Positions 39,941 through 54,329 of a DNA stretch of 64,000 bases are shown here, piece by piece (position 1 is the stretch's first letter; the number at the start of each line of letters is the position of its first letter). The translations under genes were made by a program, and so were the position numbers. Below the pieces are notes generated by a model, which was not told where the DNA came from, did no database searches, and saw only the letters and a list, made by a program, of their open reading frames with translations. Where the stretch lies: contig NC_026659.2 in NCBI RefSeq assembly GCF_000004075.3, positions 23,764,272 through 23,828,271 on the forward strand. Direction: 5' to 3'. Source of the DNA: Cucumis sativus (lineage: Eukaryota; Streptophyta; Magnoliopsida; Cucurbitales; Cucurbitaceae).

Positions 39941-42900
39941 TCTGCCATGGCTGCAGAAAGGCAGGTGCTGCTGAAATCAAAATTAATTCAATTATTTCTT
40001 TTTCTTTTTTTATTGTCATTAATTAGTTTATTTTTTAAGAACTATTTTCTTTTTCTTTTTTTTTTGATAATGTTTAGAAGGAAGGGGTGAGGTAAGATAA
40101 GGCCACTCCTAAACATGAACAACAATGTATTTTTTGAACAATTTTCTTTTCTTTTTTGCTCATTTTTTTCTTCAACAAAGTTCAAGTTAATGCTTCTTTT
40201 TTCTTTTCTTTCTAAATTACAAATCAAAGAGTTTCTCCATCAACTTTGTATTTTTTTTTTTTAAAAAAAAAGAATCATTGTTGTTCCAAAAGTTGGTGTT
40301 CAATTATTCTTTACATTTTATAATACAAATCCATTAAAATCTTTTATCAAAATTGAGAACCAAACTTCAAAATAATCGTGGAAGTGACTTAAGTAATTTT
40401 GAAGTAATTAAATTCACTTGAAATTGTTTAGTTTTGTATTTTTTAAATGTATTTTTATACTATTGAAATAGATTTGAAACAAAAGAAAATCAATTTATCT
40501 ATTTTAAAATCCATTATAAACATGTTTCACAATTTTTATTTCATACATACTTTTAGATTTTTTTTCTTTTATTCTATTTCAAATAGTAATTTTAAAAAGT
40601 ATGTAAAGTTAAAAAGATATATAAAAACTGAGAGAATTATTCAACTTTGGAAAGAAAGTGATAGTGCTTTTAAAATAATGCCCAAAGTTTGCATTTTTTG
40701 TTTGGATAAAAATTATATGTTTATAGTTTGAATGAAATTAGAACGTGATAATTATTTATATTTAGAATTTAGTTGAGGTAGAAGTTTACTTAACTAAATT
40801 TAACATTTAACCTTTTTTTCAAAATCATTAGATCTCTTTTGAACTTTTAAAATGATAACTAAATATCGTGCAACAAAATTTATGTTTGAATGGAACGTTT
40901 TGATACAAAAATTCATTTTGTTTTGATAATTTTCAATCACTTTTTTCTTACATTTTGTTTAGTTTTCAATTACTCACACTCTCCAACACTCTTCTAATTC
41001 TCAATAATTATGATTAGCTTTCCAAACAATCACAATTCTTTTGACATAAATTCTTAATCACTTTTGCATATTAGAAAATAGATTGAATTGTACAACTTGA
41101 CTAACTACTAAAGACGCTCTAGATTACACTCTTCAATGAGTTCAACCTCAACCTTTAATTTTAAAAGAAAAATAAATAATTTAACTCATAATTAACTATA
41201 TTCGTAGTAACATCCTCTTACGAGAAAAAAATATTTAATAGAATGAACGATGTTACATGTATTCAAATCACTATATGTGGACAAGTAAACTTAAAAATAT
41301 GTGATTAAATTTTTCTATTTGAAGAAATAAAAAAACAAAACACAATAAATTAGCCGAACACACTATATTTATCATTATCAATAAGGAAGCTTAGCCAATA
41401 TGAAAAATCCCTCTCCCATATATATTTGAGAAATAACCCACTCAATTTGTTGAATTTGTAAGAATAGCATTGTTGGGCATGCAACAATCTTACAAATGAT
41501 GAATAAAAAAAATACTATCTTTAAATTTACCTATTTTTAAAATGAAAAATTAAAATTTGGTATATTTTAATCTAAGGTAGAATCTCAGTTTGATATTTCG
41601 TTAAAATGAATTAACCAAAATATTTAAAAAATAATAATGAAATAGTGTATGGTAATATTTTGTTATATTTATAAATATTCATTTTATTATTTAAAATAAA
41701 ATTTTAATTTTTTTATAGAGAAATAATCTTTTAAAATATTTTACTTTTAAAAAGTGTTCTACAGAATAAAAAGGTTATTTTGAAAACACTCCAAAGCTTT
41801 ACTTTCCTTTTTCTTTTTGAAAAAACAATAAAAATTTAAGAGTGTTTGAGAAAGTAATTTTAAATACAAACTATTAGGAAAAAAAATAATAATAATAAAT
41901 AATTTTGCAAAGAACAACTACTGACATATTTATATTTGTTTAATGTATATTATTATTATATTCCAAAATGAATAATTAAAAAGTATTTGAAAGCATCCCC
42001 AAGGGATCCCCTTCTTAATTGTCGCATATTTCCTTTGCATGTTTCTCCACTCCTTTATCAACTTTTTTTTTTTTGTTGCTTCTTCATTTACCATTATACC
42101 CTCCCATCAATTTCTCTTTCTTTTTTCTCAAGAAAATATAAAATCCAATGAAGCAATGTAAAGTGTGGAGCATGAATCTGAGCTTAAAAAGAGCCGAAAA
42201 ACTAATTGACCACTTGATCAACTAATAATATTGATGCAATGTCGAGTATATATAACGAACATAAAGTTTAAGGAGACTACAATAAATCCACCAGTGTTGC
42301 TAACATGAACATAACTCAACTGACATAATTTGAGATTTAATTCTTTCTCTTGTCAATTGTAAAGAAATGATACATAACTAAAAAGGAGTTGGAACAAACA
42401 ACTTATTAAGAACATGGAAGAAAAGTAAGGAATGAGACAATTATCTACCCTCCATTTAGATCGAAAACGACGTATGTAAAGTATTAGTTTAATATAAAGT
42501 ATTGTATTAATTGAATAATAAAAGCTATATATAAGTGTTTTAATTTAATATATCAATTATAATTATCACGATAACAAAGGTAGTGTTCAATATACCTAAA
42601 AGTTGAGGTGATAAGAATATCATTGACTAACGCGACATTACGTGGTAGTTATGTTGATAAATACTTCTTTTTAATACCACATGATTTACGTGGTGTTAAA
42701 AGGCATTAGAATACACGAGGAAGGAATACGATTATTAAATTTGTTAAAAAGAAGAAAAATGCAAATGGGGGAAAGAATGAGGGTGTAATAGCAAAGAGTA
42801 AAATATATATAAGTAAGGATGGGGAGGGAGATGGAATAATTTAGGGTTGAACAAGATGTGACCTTAAGCACAAAGGGTCATTTCATTGTTCCTTTGTGTG

Positions 42901-43109
42901 TATTTCTCTTTCACAAAAATGGAGGGACCTTCATGTTCATAGCTTTTTATGAGTGATCCATTTGGAATACTATGCATTTTTGTGTAATTTCATCAACCAT
43001 CAATCTCTCTCTTCATATCTATACCTATAATTTATTTTTATTAGCAAAAACAGAGAATCCAATAGCCACTACTTTTCTTTTTCAAATAAACAAATAAGTT
43101 GATTTCATT

Positions 43110-43126
43110 ATATATATATATATATT
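43110..43126. repeat. (TA)n microsatellite
   Basis: A TA run of about 17 bp in the gene-poor region. Confidence 0.9.
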
Positions 43127-44431
43127 ATCACTGTCTCTGTAAGTTCAAAAATAATAATTGAATAAATTGTGAGTAATTTTTATTAAAGAAAAAAGAAAAA
43201 AAAGATGAGAATCTTTTTACCTTTTAAAAATGCAACCATTCGAATCCTAACTTCAAAAACAAATTTATAATAAAAACAAGAGTCTCATATGGGTAAATTT
43301 TTATCCATTTGTTAACGTGAGGAAGTATTTATTTAAGTCAGAATATCATTTGATGAATCTAATTTGGAGTTTAGTTTCGTTCTGATTTAAAATACTTTAA
43401 TATTTTCTATCAAATTCTTACCAATTGAGTTAACGTCTATCAATATATTTATCAATATCACTGATAGATAGACTAATAAAAGTTTGATAATCTATAGTAA
43501 TTTATTATTGGTTAAATATGAATTTTGGTTATATTTTATAAATATTTTAATTCATTTTACTATGCCTAAAAATATTTTTTATATATTTAAAAAGTTAATG
43601 TAATAAAGCCAAGATTGTTAAGAAACTTTATCGTAGAAAAATTCAAAAAATAATAATATGGTAGGTAAAAAGTGCCAAATTTTTTTAATACTCAAAAACC
43701 CATTATTGCACTTGTCCAACAATTTTCCAAACCGAGAGACTTTGAATTGAAATTATATGTCACAAACCACAATGTTTGTTAGGAACATATGAGGTAATCA
43801 AAAGACAAATACAATCATGAAGTACGTTATCATTTATGAACAAATTTTTTATGACACATATCATCTATATTTATAACCAATCAATTATTCATCAATCATA
43901 AAATTACTCGTGAAGCAAAGGGTAATAATTTTTATTGAAAGAAAACATATTATCACATGTGATATGTTCTCAAAATAAGTTACTAAGGTTAATGTATTTA
44001 CCTTTTTTCCTATTCAAATTTCAAGTTTGTAGTAAGCTATTAATGAGTGTGAGGAAATTAATGTTAAAGGGTAAAAAGGGAGAAAAGTTTTCCATCAATC
44101 CAATCCCATCACATAAAAATGAGAGATTGTAATTTGGGTGAAAGGACACAATAATGATCAAATTATAATCAAACATTTACGTTAATAGTACAATTTTCTT
44201 GGAGAATAATCATGATTAGTTCTTTAATAATTGGAATTCAGGATAATCATGACAAGATATTTATAGTGATAAAATATGATTCAAATATCATCATCTTCCA
44301 TAGAAGTAACTAAATTTATGATTAAATAAAAACTTAAGGATTACAATTTCACACTTTGAAGTAAAAAACAATTTTCATTTCTAAAAAAAATTGAAAAACC
44401 TTAAATTAAGAGATCAAAATGTTATTTTAAT

Positions 44432-44449
44432 CTATATATATATATATAC
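44432..44449. repeat. (TA)n microsatellite
   Basis: A TA run of about 18 bp in the gene-poor region. Confidence 0.9.
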
Positions 44450-47400
44450 GTAATTTTTAGAATAAATGTGAACTAGGAAAAAAAAGTTAAATTACCTTTC
44501 TATTCTCAATATTTTAGTTCTTTTTTTTTCATGAACTTTAAATGTCAATTCTAGTATTTATACTTCCAATAACTTAGCTTAATACTCTTAAAAAAAAACT
44601 TAGGTTAACATAAAATTTAATCAATTTCAATTAAAAATCATTTTAAATTACTAGTAATTAGTCAATAACTAATTTTACAATGGATTGAAAGTATAAATAT
44701 TGAAAATAAATATCTAAACCTATAAGAATTAGAAAAAGAAAAATAGGGCCAAAATTTTGACTAAATTGATAAGATTGGAGCATACCTAAAAAGAACAAAA
44801 TTTGGAGAGGATAAGATTTTGATATATTCTTGACTAATTAAGAAGAAACATTCAACATTAAGATTACGAATACATATTGACTACGTTATTGTGAAGAAAA
44901 AAAATGATTTTAAAATGATTAAAATTATATAATGTTTTAAATAATTTAAAATTAATTTTGTCGAGGTAAAAATTATATTTAAAAAATAAAATTAAATATT
45001 TTTAATTTCAAGTGATTAGACGTGAGGTGATTTTTTTTAACATAATAAAAATTTATTTCACAAAGAGATACAAAGATTTTATTAATGTAATAGAGTGAAA
45101 GGGGTTTGTACTGTGAAATATTTGTTGGTTTAAAAATACTTTTAAATAATCAATATTCGATCTTGTAGTTGTTAATACACTGTATATTAATTTACGTCTA
45201 CTCTATATTATTTTACCAAATTAACATTTATTAATAATATAACAAAAATTTGAAGTTATTTACAAAATTGAGTAAAATCTATCAAATTCACTATCATTTA
45301 TTTAAGTTTTTGTGAATAGGGTTAATCTTGTTGCTATCAACAATAATTTCGTTATTAAATTAAAAACTACAGCAAGATTAAGTATATTGTTTATAAATGT
45401 ATGAATGAAGCTTATCTAATTTGTTAGTAAAGAAAAGAAAAGGTTGTGGTGCATTTATATTTTCCTATTAATCTATCTATGGAAGCAACATTGAAAGGCT
45501 AAATACACAAACTTTATAATTCCAAGATGAAGGTTTCGTTTGTCACACGTTTTTTTCTTCTTCAATTGTGTAGTTTTCCCAAAACAAATACTCAACACTT
45601 AAGATTTTATATAAATAAATGACGTCATCAAGTTAGCTAATTAATCTAAAAAATGTTATTTTATTACAAATTCCACAAACTATATTTTCTTTTTTCTTCT
45701 ATAATGATTATACTCACTAAGAAAAATATAACTCCAATACATTAAAATATATAAAACATACTTACTTAATTTTATTTGGAGCAGTTTTAAAAATAGGAAA
45801 AGTCATATATATGATCAGTATTGTAATTATTTTTAAATTTTTTTTTTTTTTTTTTTTACTTTTAAACTTTAAAATTCTATTTTTTTAATAGAAAATGTGA
45901 ATTTTTAATTATTATTTTTTTAACCATGTATCATTTGTGTTTTTAATTTAAATAAAATATTAGGGATTGAATTACACATTTTAAATTATAAACTTTTAAG
46001 TAGTCTAATTTAACATTCTAAAAATTATCTAATTAAATTCTTAAATTCAAGTTTTGAATTTTTTTTTACCAAGATGATCGTCATATTGATTTTATTTTTT
46101 TAAAAAAATAAAAAATCTATTAAAAAACATCAATTTTATGTCAATAGATTAATTAATATAAAAAATTAAATACATTAAAACTTATCACTTATATAATAGT
46201 TCAAAGAACTTTATAACTTATTTAAGAAAAAATTCATTTTAAAAAAGAAAAATATGTCTCTCCATTCTCTAGAGAGAAAAAAAAACTTATTTCTATTTTG
46301 TATTCTCTAGAATCCCACTTTTAGAAAAAGCCATGGATGGCTGAGTAAAGGAAGTCAACATAAGATCTAAGATAAGAAAATATATGAATTAAATATATAC
46401 ATACATAAATATATATATAGAAAAGAGTCCAAAAAAGAAAATAAATAGTAAAATGTGAAGTAAAAAAAGGGGGAAATAATTAATGAGTGGACCACCAAAA
46501 GTAGTCCATAGTAAATACCAATTGATTATTGTATATTAAATTTCACAAACAAAGCATACTATATGATATTCTCCAAGTTATTTATATAATAAATTTGTAG
46601 ACCACTCCAAAACATATATTTCAATCAATGCTATTATTTCAAACATCATCACTTGTTCAAATCTTTTATTTTTTTCATTCTTCACATTAAAATATTCTTT
46701 TATTTAATTTCTAGTATTAAACTATCTAAATAGTTTCACTTTGGTACCACGAAGAATGAATGTAAGGTTACCATCAAACTTAAATTTTTATGTTTGTACT
46801 TTTATACACGCACATTTAGACAGATTTTCGACGACCTAGTTTGAAACCGTCCTCTCCCTTTGCAGGTCAATGATGTTTGTGTTTTCTACCTTCATTAAAC
46901 TTTTTGTTTTGTGTTTTTTTAGTACAATGGTGTGAGAAATTAACACGAACCACTTACTTTTTTCTATCACCAACATATATATTTGTGTCACTTGAGCTAT
47001 ACTCACATTAGCTTAAACTTTTTCTTTCTAGTTACTATTTTGTTGAAGTTAAAATTGAATTTCATTTATTTATATTTATACAACCTCAAATTTAGCATGA
47101 AATACCTATTTTCGTTATGATAAAGCTCGTTTGAGAACACATACAAACTTAATATGTTTATGGTTGTATAATACTCTATAAACATTAGAAAGAAAAATTA
47201 TATATAGTGATTCAATTGAATTCAAGCAAATTGTAAAGTTAGAGAATATTAGAAGAAAAAAGAACGAGATCTTAGTACTCAAAAGAAAAAATACACAATG
47301 AATACAAATTAAGAATATAGAAGTGAAAAATTTTGCTTTTTCTTTTATCGATCATCTTCCTTTGTCGTAATGGAAATGCATCGAACACTCGTATTATTTT

Positions 47401-47818
47401 CAAAGACACAAGGAAACATATGTTATATGGGATATAGTGTTTGTTCTAAGGCGTGTAATCTTTGTCTCAAACAATGCATGGTTTATGAGATCTTTGTGAC
47501 GTTGAAATTGGGGTTTTGAGATTAATTATATTTGTCTGTTAGTAGGGCAATAATATAATTGGAGGGGGTAAGAGGGATTTGTTGATTGAAAGGGAAATAT
47601 CAACATAACAAAGTAGATGAGAGGGTACTTCAAACAGTGTGAAAAATGGAGTTAACTGTTGGTTGATGTTGATTATCAATGTGGGATTGTCTATTTTGGT
47701 TCAATATAAATACAGACACACAACAAAAGGTACAACTAATTTTTATTCAAATAATTCTAACTTTGCTTTACCTATATTATTCTTCCTTCCATTTTATAAA
47801 ATTGGATAGTGGCAAGTC

Positions 47819-47848
47819 ATTTATTATTATTATTATTATTATTATTAT
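47819..47848. repeat. (ATT)10 microsatellite
   Basis: About ten uninterrupted ATT units. A 66-codon ORF running through it was rejected as an artefact. Confidence 0.95.
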
Positions 47849-48501
47849 CTTTAAAAAATCAACGTTAATAACAAAGTGACATAGCCTTTTGTATCATAAA
47901 TTAAAAGATAATTATTATTCCTAAATACCAAATTTTACAAAAATATTTACCACTTATACTAAAATTTTAAATATTTTAATTTATTTTAGAAATGCTCCAA
48001 ATTTAGGGTGTAGTAAAAATTGAAAAACAAAAGATTTAATGTATTTCTGTCTCTTTATTATTATTTTTAAAATATATCTTTAAGTAATTATTATTTTAAA
48101 TATGCTTAAGAATATAGTTAAGAACCATGAAATTGAGGAATATTTATAAATATAATTATTAGATTCAAAATATCGTACAACTAACATTTTTTAAACCAAA
48201 TTGTAAATATAGTTAAAATAGTATTTTAACTAAAACACAATTATGAGGATTGTGTAATATTTTTCTACACAATTCTATTGAATGTAACTATATTTTAAAA
48301 TTTAAAGCCTATGGATAATATTAACCTGATCTAACTTATTTCTTTGCTAACATTTAGTTCTAATCATTAATTTAGGGTTTACAATCTACAAAATTTTTAA
48401 GAATATATACATTATTTGTTTTTGAAAATCTAAACCAAATTCATTTTAGAGACATTGTTTAATAATTGTAAATATTGATTTTAGATTATTGAAAATTAAG
48501 C

Positions 48502-48526
48502 ATATATATATATATATATATATATA
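48502..48526. repeat. (AT)12 microsatellite
   Basis: An uninterrupted AT run of about 25 bp in the gene-poor region. Confidence 0.95.
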
Positions 48527-49711
48527 ACAACTAAGTTTGTAATTTAATCTTATTATTATTATTAATATATGAGTTGTATTTTTTTTAATACGACATAATA
48601 CAAGTTGATTGTTGCATCTTTTTAAATTAATCAAACATTTATTACTATGGAAACAAATATTATTCTTCTTAATACTACTTTAAAATATGATACATCACGT
48701 GGGCAATATTTGCCTAAGGGTTAAAATACATGTGCATTCTTCAACTCTTTTATCTTTAATATTCTAATATTAATTCAAATTTCCAAATTGCAAACGTTTA
48801 TTATTTACAAAATTTAGCATAAATACGATTAAAAATATTTACAATACATAAGCTTATTGCCATCTATTATTATCTATAGATTAAATTTTTTAAAATAAGT
48901 TATAAATGTTTTGTTTTATTTAAAACTATCTCTATTTTTTATGGAAATATCTTAGACTTTGATTACACCGTACCATTGTTTTTTTTTTTTTTAAAGGAAA
49001 AAAGTTTAATTTTTCATTATTTATGACTGAAAATAAATGTAAGCACATAAATGCAAGACACATAAAAGGAGCAATCATTGATAAAAGAAAAAATAAGTAG
49101 AAAAACAAAACTAAAAAAGGTGAAAAAAATGATATAGATTGATTAAATAGTGTAAACAATTTACACCTAAAAGAAGTTTGGTCAAACAATTGTCTAACTT
49201 TTTCAATAAATTGAAAAGAAGACACTATTCTCAACTATTTATACAGCTATGTATATATGAATATGTTGTTTGTTGATTAAAAAAATTGAGTGTTATGTGA
49301 ACCAATGGATGAACTTTTTTGGTCTCAATTTTATGGATATATTTATGAAAAACCACTTGGGCTATTTGGCCCATAGCAATTCTTCACATTATGAATTGAA
49401 GAGTGATTCTTAAGCTTTAAGATTTATCAATTAATTTCCAATTATCTTTTGCTTTGTTCAATAAGGAACATTTAAGCAAATGTGCTGAGAACACAACATT
49501 TCACAAGTAAGAAAAATGCTCATTACATCTTGAATATAATACTTTTTGTATTTACCTTAACATTAATAAATATATAGCAATATTGAGATCTCATGCATGT
49601 TGAGATTAAGTTGGTGATTAATTGGAGATTATATCATTGTAAGAAGGAATATTCAAAAACCCTAATTTTGACTACATCTCCTACCCCTAGATTTGATTTC
49701 TCTCTCTTTCT

Positions 49712-49733
49712 ACATATATATATATATATATAT
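49712..49733. repeat. (AT)n microsatellite
   Basis: An AT run of about 22 bp that follows a CT-rich tract. Confidence 0.9.
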
Positions 49734-51055
49734 GAATTAATTATGACAAGCAAATTACCTTTTTAGACGTTGAAACAACTATAAGTTATTGTGTTGTTAA
49801 GTGATCTCCTTTTAAGATCTAGAGCATTTTGATTGTTTGATATGATTTGTCTAATTGTCACATGCAAGGTCGAAAAATATAATATCAACCAACTTTCATT
49901 TTAATATTGAGGATGGTGGATTGAAGTGAGCTTAACTTTAGGTAGTTTTCAAGGTTTTCAATCCCTTCATTATCGTTGTAGTTGAAGATGAAAAATAACC
50001 GGTCTCTTAGGCTTGACTTATGAGACACCAAGAGAGGCAATTAGCATTATTTCAAGAGACTACATGTTTGAATCTATTTTCAAGTAGCATATAAAAGGAG
50101 ATTTCAATTGTATTTTCTAATGCGCTTTTCCATGGTTACAATCAGCAATAACTTTATCAGAATGAAATATGAAATTCAGTTTGAACATAGGGCACGAGTT
50201 TATGAAAATTCATCGCTCAGTATTGATAAAATGATCATCACATGTAGTCAAGTGCACGATCGAAATCCCAATTGGAATTTTCATGCATTTGCCTGAAATT
50301 CTCATGAATTTGGCCAAAATCTTGACCAAAAATCATGGTTTTTTTAGGGTTGTTTGAAAACAATTAAACAAAACTAAAGAAGGTATCCATTCGAACGATT
50401 TATTTTCCAAAAAGATTCATTTCTAATCCATTCAATTGTGTCAACTTAAAACTTGAAAAAGAAAAATTATGTTAATAAAAGTTGACAAAAACGTAATGTG
50501 AATGGATCCCAAAACCAACTTTTTCTGAAAAAATGATTCACCAATAATTAAGGAGGTTTATGATTAAAGAGGTTTAGTATCTCACTCACTTTTCTGACTC
50601 TGTTTCTATACCTAACCAAACGAAACCATAACGCTGATAGATAGACAATATCAATAATTTTCTCCATTATTCCAAATAAAACTTCAGCATAATCAATTAA
50701 AATGTTTTTGGCAAACATAATTATTGCCAGCAAAAGTGGCCTCACTTTACAGGAAGGATAAGAGTCCTACTGCATATATTAATGCCTAAATCTCCAAAAC
50801 TACATTTTCAAACTTGCCAGATTTGCCAAATCTTACAATATACTAAAGAACTTTAACTTGTAAAAAGAAGGTAGAATACAATTTAATTACTCTCTCAGTT
50901 GAGTTTGTTTCTCACAGGTCTTATTATAAAAAGCTCTCTATCAAGGGAAGAAAAGGAAAGGTTTTTAACCTATAGAGAAAAAGAGAAAATTTGTCTTCTT
51001 CAATCCCAGCACACATTCAATTTGAGTTTCGGTTGTGAAAACAACTTACCAAAGC

Positions 51056-54000
51056 TCAGTAAGTATATCCCTTCACGAACATTCCTGCCTTGGCATCGTC
51101 ACTTTCACCCTCAGCAGAGTACTTACCAAGCTGGGCGAGGGAGTTTGCCTTTGCACGCACCAGAAGTGCTTTTTGTGCAGACTCCACGTTTTCGGGGCGT
51201 CCTTGCCATGTCTTGAGCACGGTGTTCTGTAGGGCACGAGCGTAAGAGAAGGATACGTGCCAGGGGTTGGGACTTTGGTTCATGGCATTCAGGTTCAGTG
51301 TTGCTTCCACTTCAGACTGTCCTCCAGACAAAAACTGCAGATGAAACAGAAGATTTTCATCAATAACTGGAATTAAGACAAGTTTGTTTAACAAAGGAAT
51401 GCAAATGCATCCCAACCCAACCCAAACCAAGAGTCAAGAACTGTATAAAAAAGCCAAAGGTCAAAGGGGTTCATCAAGAAATCAAGATGAACAACACTGT
51501 TTTCGTCCTATAGATCTTTCAGCAGTTAACTTTTCGTTAAGTTTTAGGTTAAAAGTACTTTGATCCTTGTACTTTTGGCTTTGATTTATATGATCCCTGG
51601 ACTTTCAGAATGTTCATTTTGGTCCTTACACTTTAAACTTTGATTCCATTTAGTCCTTCAAAAGTGACCATTCTGATCCTCTAAAATGGAGTAAAAATAA
51701 AAATGAATGAACAAAAATGGATACTTTTGAACGTAAAAGGACCAAACCAAAGTGAACATTTTGAAACTGCATGGACCAAAATTAAACCTTTAAAAGGAAT
51801 AGGAACCAAAAATGAACCAAAACTAAAAGTACAAGGACGAAAGTAGTATTTAAACCTATAGTTTTTATCCCTATGCTGAAACCTAATCTAATTTGTAAAT
51901 GTTCACTTGATGAATGAGCCTATACACGCTTCCCCCAACACTGCAAGACAATTGCACTAACCTAGACAATTTGGCAAATGAAACACTCGATACTATTTAA
52001 TATTTTAAATAAGTGGCACCAAGAGTGAGATTCCAAGAAAAGAAACTTATCGAGTAGAATTGATTCCAATGAGAACATTTGACCACTAAATATTCTTACT
52101 GGTCATGAAAACTATATGAATCAATTAATACTCAACCGATAAACAAACCAACCAAACCATGATATGTAGAAGAAATCTACAGTTTCAGTAGCAAAACAAA
52201 ACTTGGAGTGACATGCATAATACTGAGATGTGAGATGGGAAAAATTATGTATGCCATGGAACACTTGAAAAGGAGTTCAATTATTCATACCATGATTCCA
52301 GGAACTGCAGGAGGAACTCTTCTCCTGAGCATCTTTAATGTGTATTTAGCAATAGTTTCAGGAGAGGCCTTCTCCTTGTGCTCGGCCCCGGGTGTTACCA
52401 TACTAGGCTTTAGAAGGATTCCTTCAAACAGAACATTGTTTTCAGCCAAATAAAAGAACACTTCTGACCAGACCTTTTCAGCCACTTCAAGTGTCCTGTC
52501 AATGGAATGGTCCCCATCAAGAAGGATCTCAGGTTCTACAATAGGTACAAGGCCATTGTCCTGCATTAACAAAGTTAATAGTAAAATCTCTATTAAAGAG
52601 AGAAAAGAAAATATCTTATTGTAATGAAAAATCTCTTCAAATATATGATCCTGTAACATGTATTTATTTCCAACCAGATAGAGCAAAACCCGAATTCATT
52701 AATTTACAGAATCCCCCATGATTTATTATAAATAGATAAAGTGATGGATGGTAAACAAATTCATTGAACAGCCATATACCTGAGAAATGGCAGCATATCG
52801 TGCAAGGCCCCAAGCAGCTTCCTTAACAGCCAGAGCGGAAGGACCACAAGGAATGCTAACAACTGTCCGCCTGTATGTTTAACATGATTTAGATTTTGCA
52901 CAATTAACCCAGCAATATATGTTAGAGGAGAAAACCACCCTATACAAGAGGGCCTTTGAACTTACAAAAACAAGCTCCAAGAAAAAAGGCAAACTTCAAC
53001 GTTAATAACCTAATACTCAACCCAAGTTCACGAAGAACATATCTGACTTACCACTTAGCAAAACGAGCACCTTGCTTATAATATTCAGCAGATCTTGAGG
53101 CCAGTCCGTCTAAGCCTTGACACCAAGATTCACTGTTAGATCCTGGCAAAGGAACCAAACCCTGAAACCCACACAACAATACAAATGTGAACGAAACTCT
53201 AGATTAACAAACTTTGAATAGTCTTGTAACAGCAACCAAAACTGTTTGATGCGTATTGAAAGGTAAAAGAACAATTCACCTTGTCAACTTTAATGCCAGG
53301 CATAATTTTTGCCTCCCGTAAGCAATCAACAAATTTCTTTCCATCTGTGGTTGATTGGTAGAGTGTTTCCTCGAAAAGAATAGCCCCAGATATGTACTCT
53401 CCCAAGCCAGGTGTGGTCAGCAAAAGCTGTCTGTAAGCTTGTCTGTTGGTTTCGTCATTTTCCAAGCCAATGGATGCTAACCTCTTTCCACATGTTGCAT
53501 TAGATTCATCAATGGCAAGAATACCACGTCCAGGTGATGCAACTGATTTCTGCAAACCAAAGAATAGAGCAAGATAATTACTTAATATAAGGAACACAAC
53601 CGAATTTCCACGCATTGCAGCATATGAAGGTGATCTTGCCATTCCACAACGCCATGCAATATGATTTAAAGCATAGTATAAGCTCTGAGAGTGACTACGA
53701 TCTTTTTCTTATTAAATATTCATAATTCATGAAAAATCAAAGATTGATCTAGTATATTCAAAATAAAAAACGAAACCCAAAGGGGAAAAAGTCCATGACT
53801 ACTACTAATATCATTGTAACATGATGATAATCATCTCACTAGTGAACAAATACCCACAATTGCAAACACCAAAACCAATCTCTCAAACGTATCTCAATGA
53901 AGAGAGGGAAAAAATACACAAACCCAAAACACCCAACTAAATAAAGATCGCGAAAAATCAACTTCTTGGTCAAAGTCATAGTAAAAACAAATCCAAACCT

Positions 54001-54321
54001 TGATAAAGACAGAGAAAAAAAACCCACCCACAAACGCAAACAATCAGTAAATACATCACGATCAACTCAAAACTCCAATAAATGCAAATCAAACATCAGA
54101 TCCAAATCCCGACAACAACCCCACATACCCTTCCAAATCAAATCGCCACAAACAAATAAAAAACTCACCGCGGTCTGGACAAGCTCATCGGAGTAAGCCC
54201 CAGCACGGATCGAAACAGAAAGGCGTCGACCGGAAGACGACCCACGCTTCTGAGAGAAGGATTGGTGAGCAATCCACTGCGAAGAGGAAGCGTTCAACTT
54301 AGCGAAGCTCAGGGAGGCCAT
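51056..54321 (-). CDS. FBA (plastid): Chloroplast class I fructose-bisphosphate aldolase, 6 exons
   Basis: Condenses triose phosphates to fructose-1,6-bisphosphate (and makes sedoheptulose-1,7-bisphosphate) in the Calvin cycle. Exons on the minus strand: 54321-54169, 53549-53280, 53161-53052, 52870-52780, 52560-52291, 51334-51056. They join in frame into 390 aa. The first 40 or so residues are Ser/Ala/Arg-rich ([20 protein letters not shown]), a plastid transit peptide, followed by [15 protein letters not shown]. Family motifs are [20 protein letters not shown], the Schiff-base lysine K259 in [32 protein letters not shown], and the C-terminal KGYTY, whose last Tyr is functionally important. 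An in-frame ATG lies further upstream, but the conserved transit-peptide start was chosen. Intron 5 (52290-51335) carries a foldback element. Confidence 0.97.
51543..51862. mobile_element. MITE-like foldback element in aldolase intron 5
   Basis: The left end (TTAGGTTAAAAGTACTTTGA then TCCTTGTACTTTTGGCTTTG) matches the reverse complement of the right end (ATAGGTTTAAATACTACTTT then CGTCCTTGTACTTTTAGTTT). The arms also contain several ~25-bp sub-repeats of the type TTGGTCCTTNNACTTT on the left and their complements (AAAGGACCAAA, ATGGACCAAAA) on the right, so the whole 320 bp can fold back. It is non-coding. This resembles long-TIR, Mutator-like MITEs of dicots, but the class is not proved because no target-site duplication was fixed. 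Confidence 0.75.
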
Positions 54322-54329
54322 GGCTTCGT

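Larger units (their letters stand above)
39960..50900. other. 11-kb AT-rich gene-poor region
   Basis: No exon chain or recognisable protein is found between the PSS1 promoter and the 3' end of the aldolase gene. It has many homopolymer tracts and TA/TTA microsatellites. The sequence near 43430-43570 contains ATCACTGATAGATAGAC, resembling a short dispersed cucurbit repeat. A promoter-like TCAATATAAATACAGACACA at about 47700 is not followed by a recognisable gene. Older transposon remnants may be present but cannot be identified by eye. Confidence 0.6.

Noticed and set aside
39732..40026. 94-95 codon ORFs on both strands
   Set aside because: They run through GA/CT and T-rich low-complexity promoter sequence and match no family.
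42869..42898. Short CACAAAGG/CCTTTGTG hairpin
   Set aside because: The stem is only about 8 bp with a 14-nt loop, which is common by chance in this much sequence.
47679..47879. Promoter-like TATAAATA followed by a 66-codon ORF
   Set aside because: The ORF starts before the TATA word, runs into the ATT microsatellite and has no recognisable product.
53199..53642. N-terminal extension of aldolase exon 2 in the open frame
   Set aside because: The extra residues before KSVASPG come from the intron. A clear CAG acceptor at 53550 gives the conserved junction.
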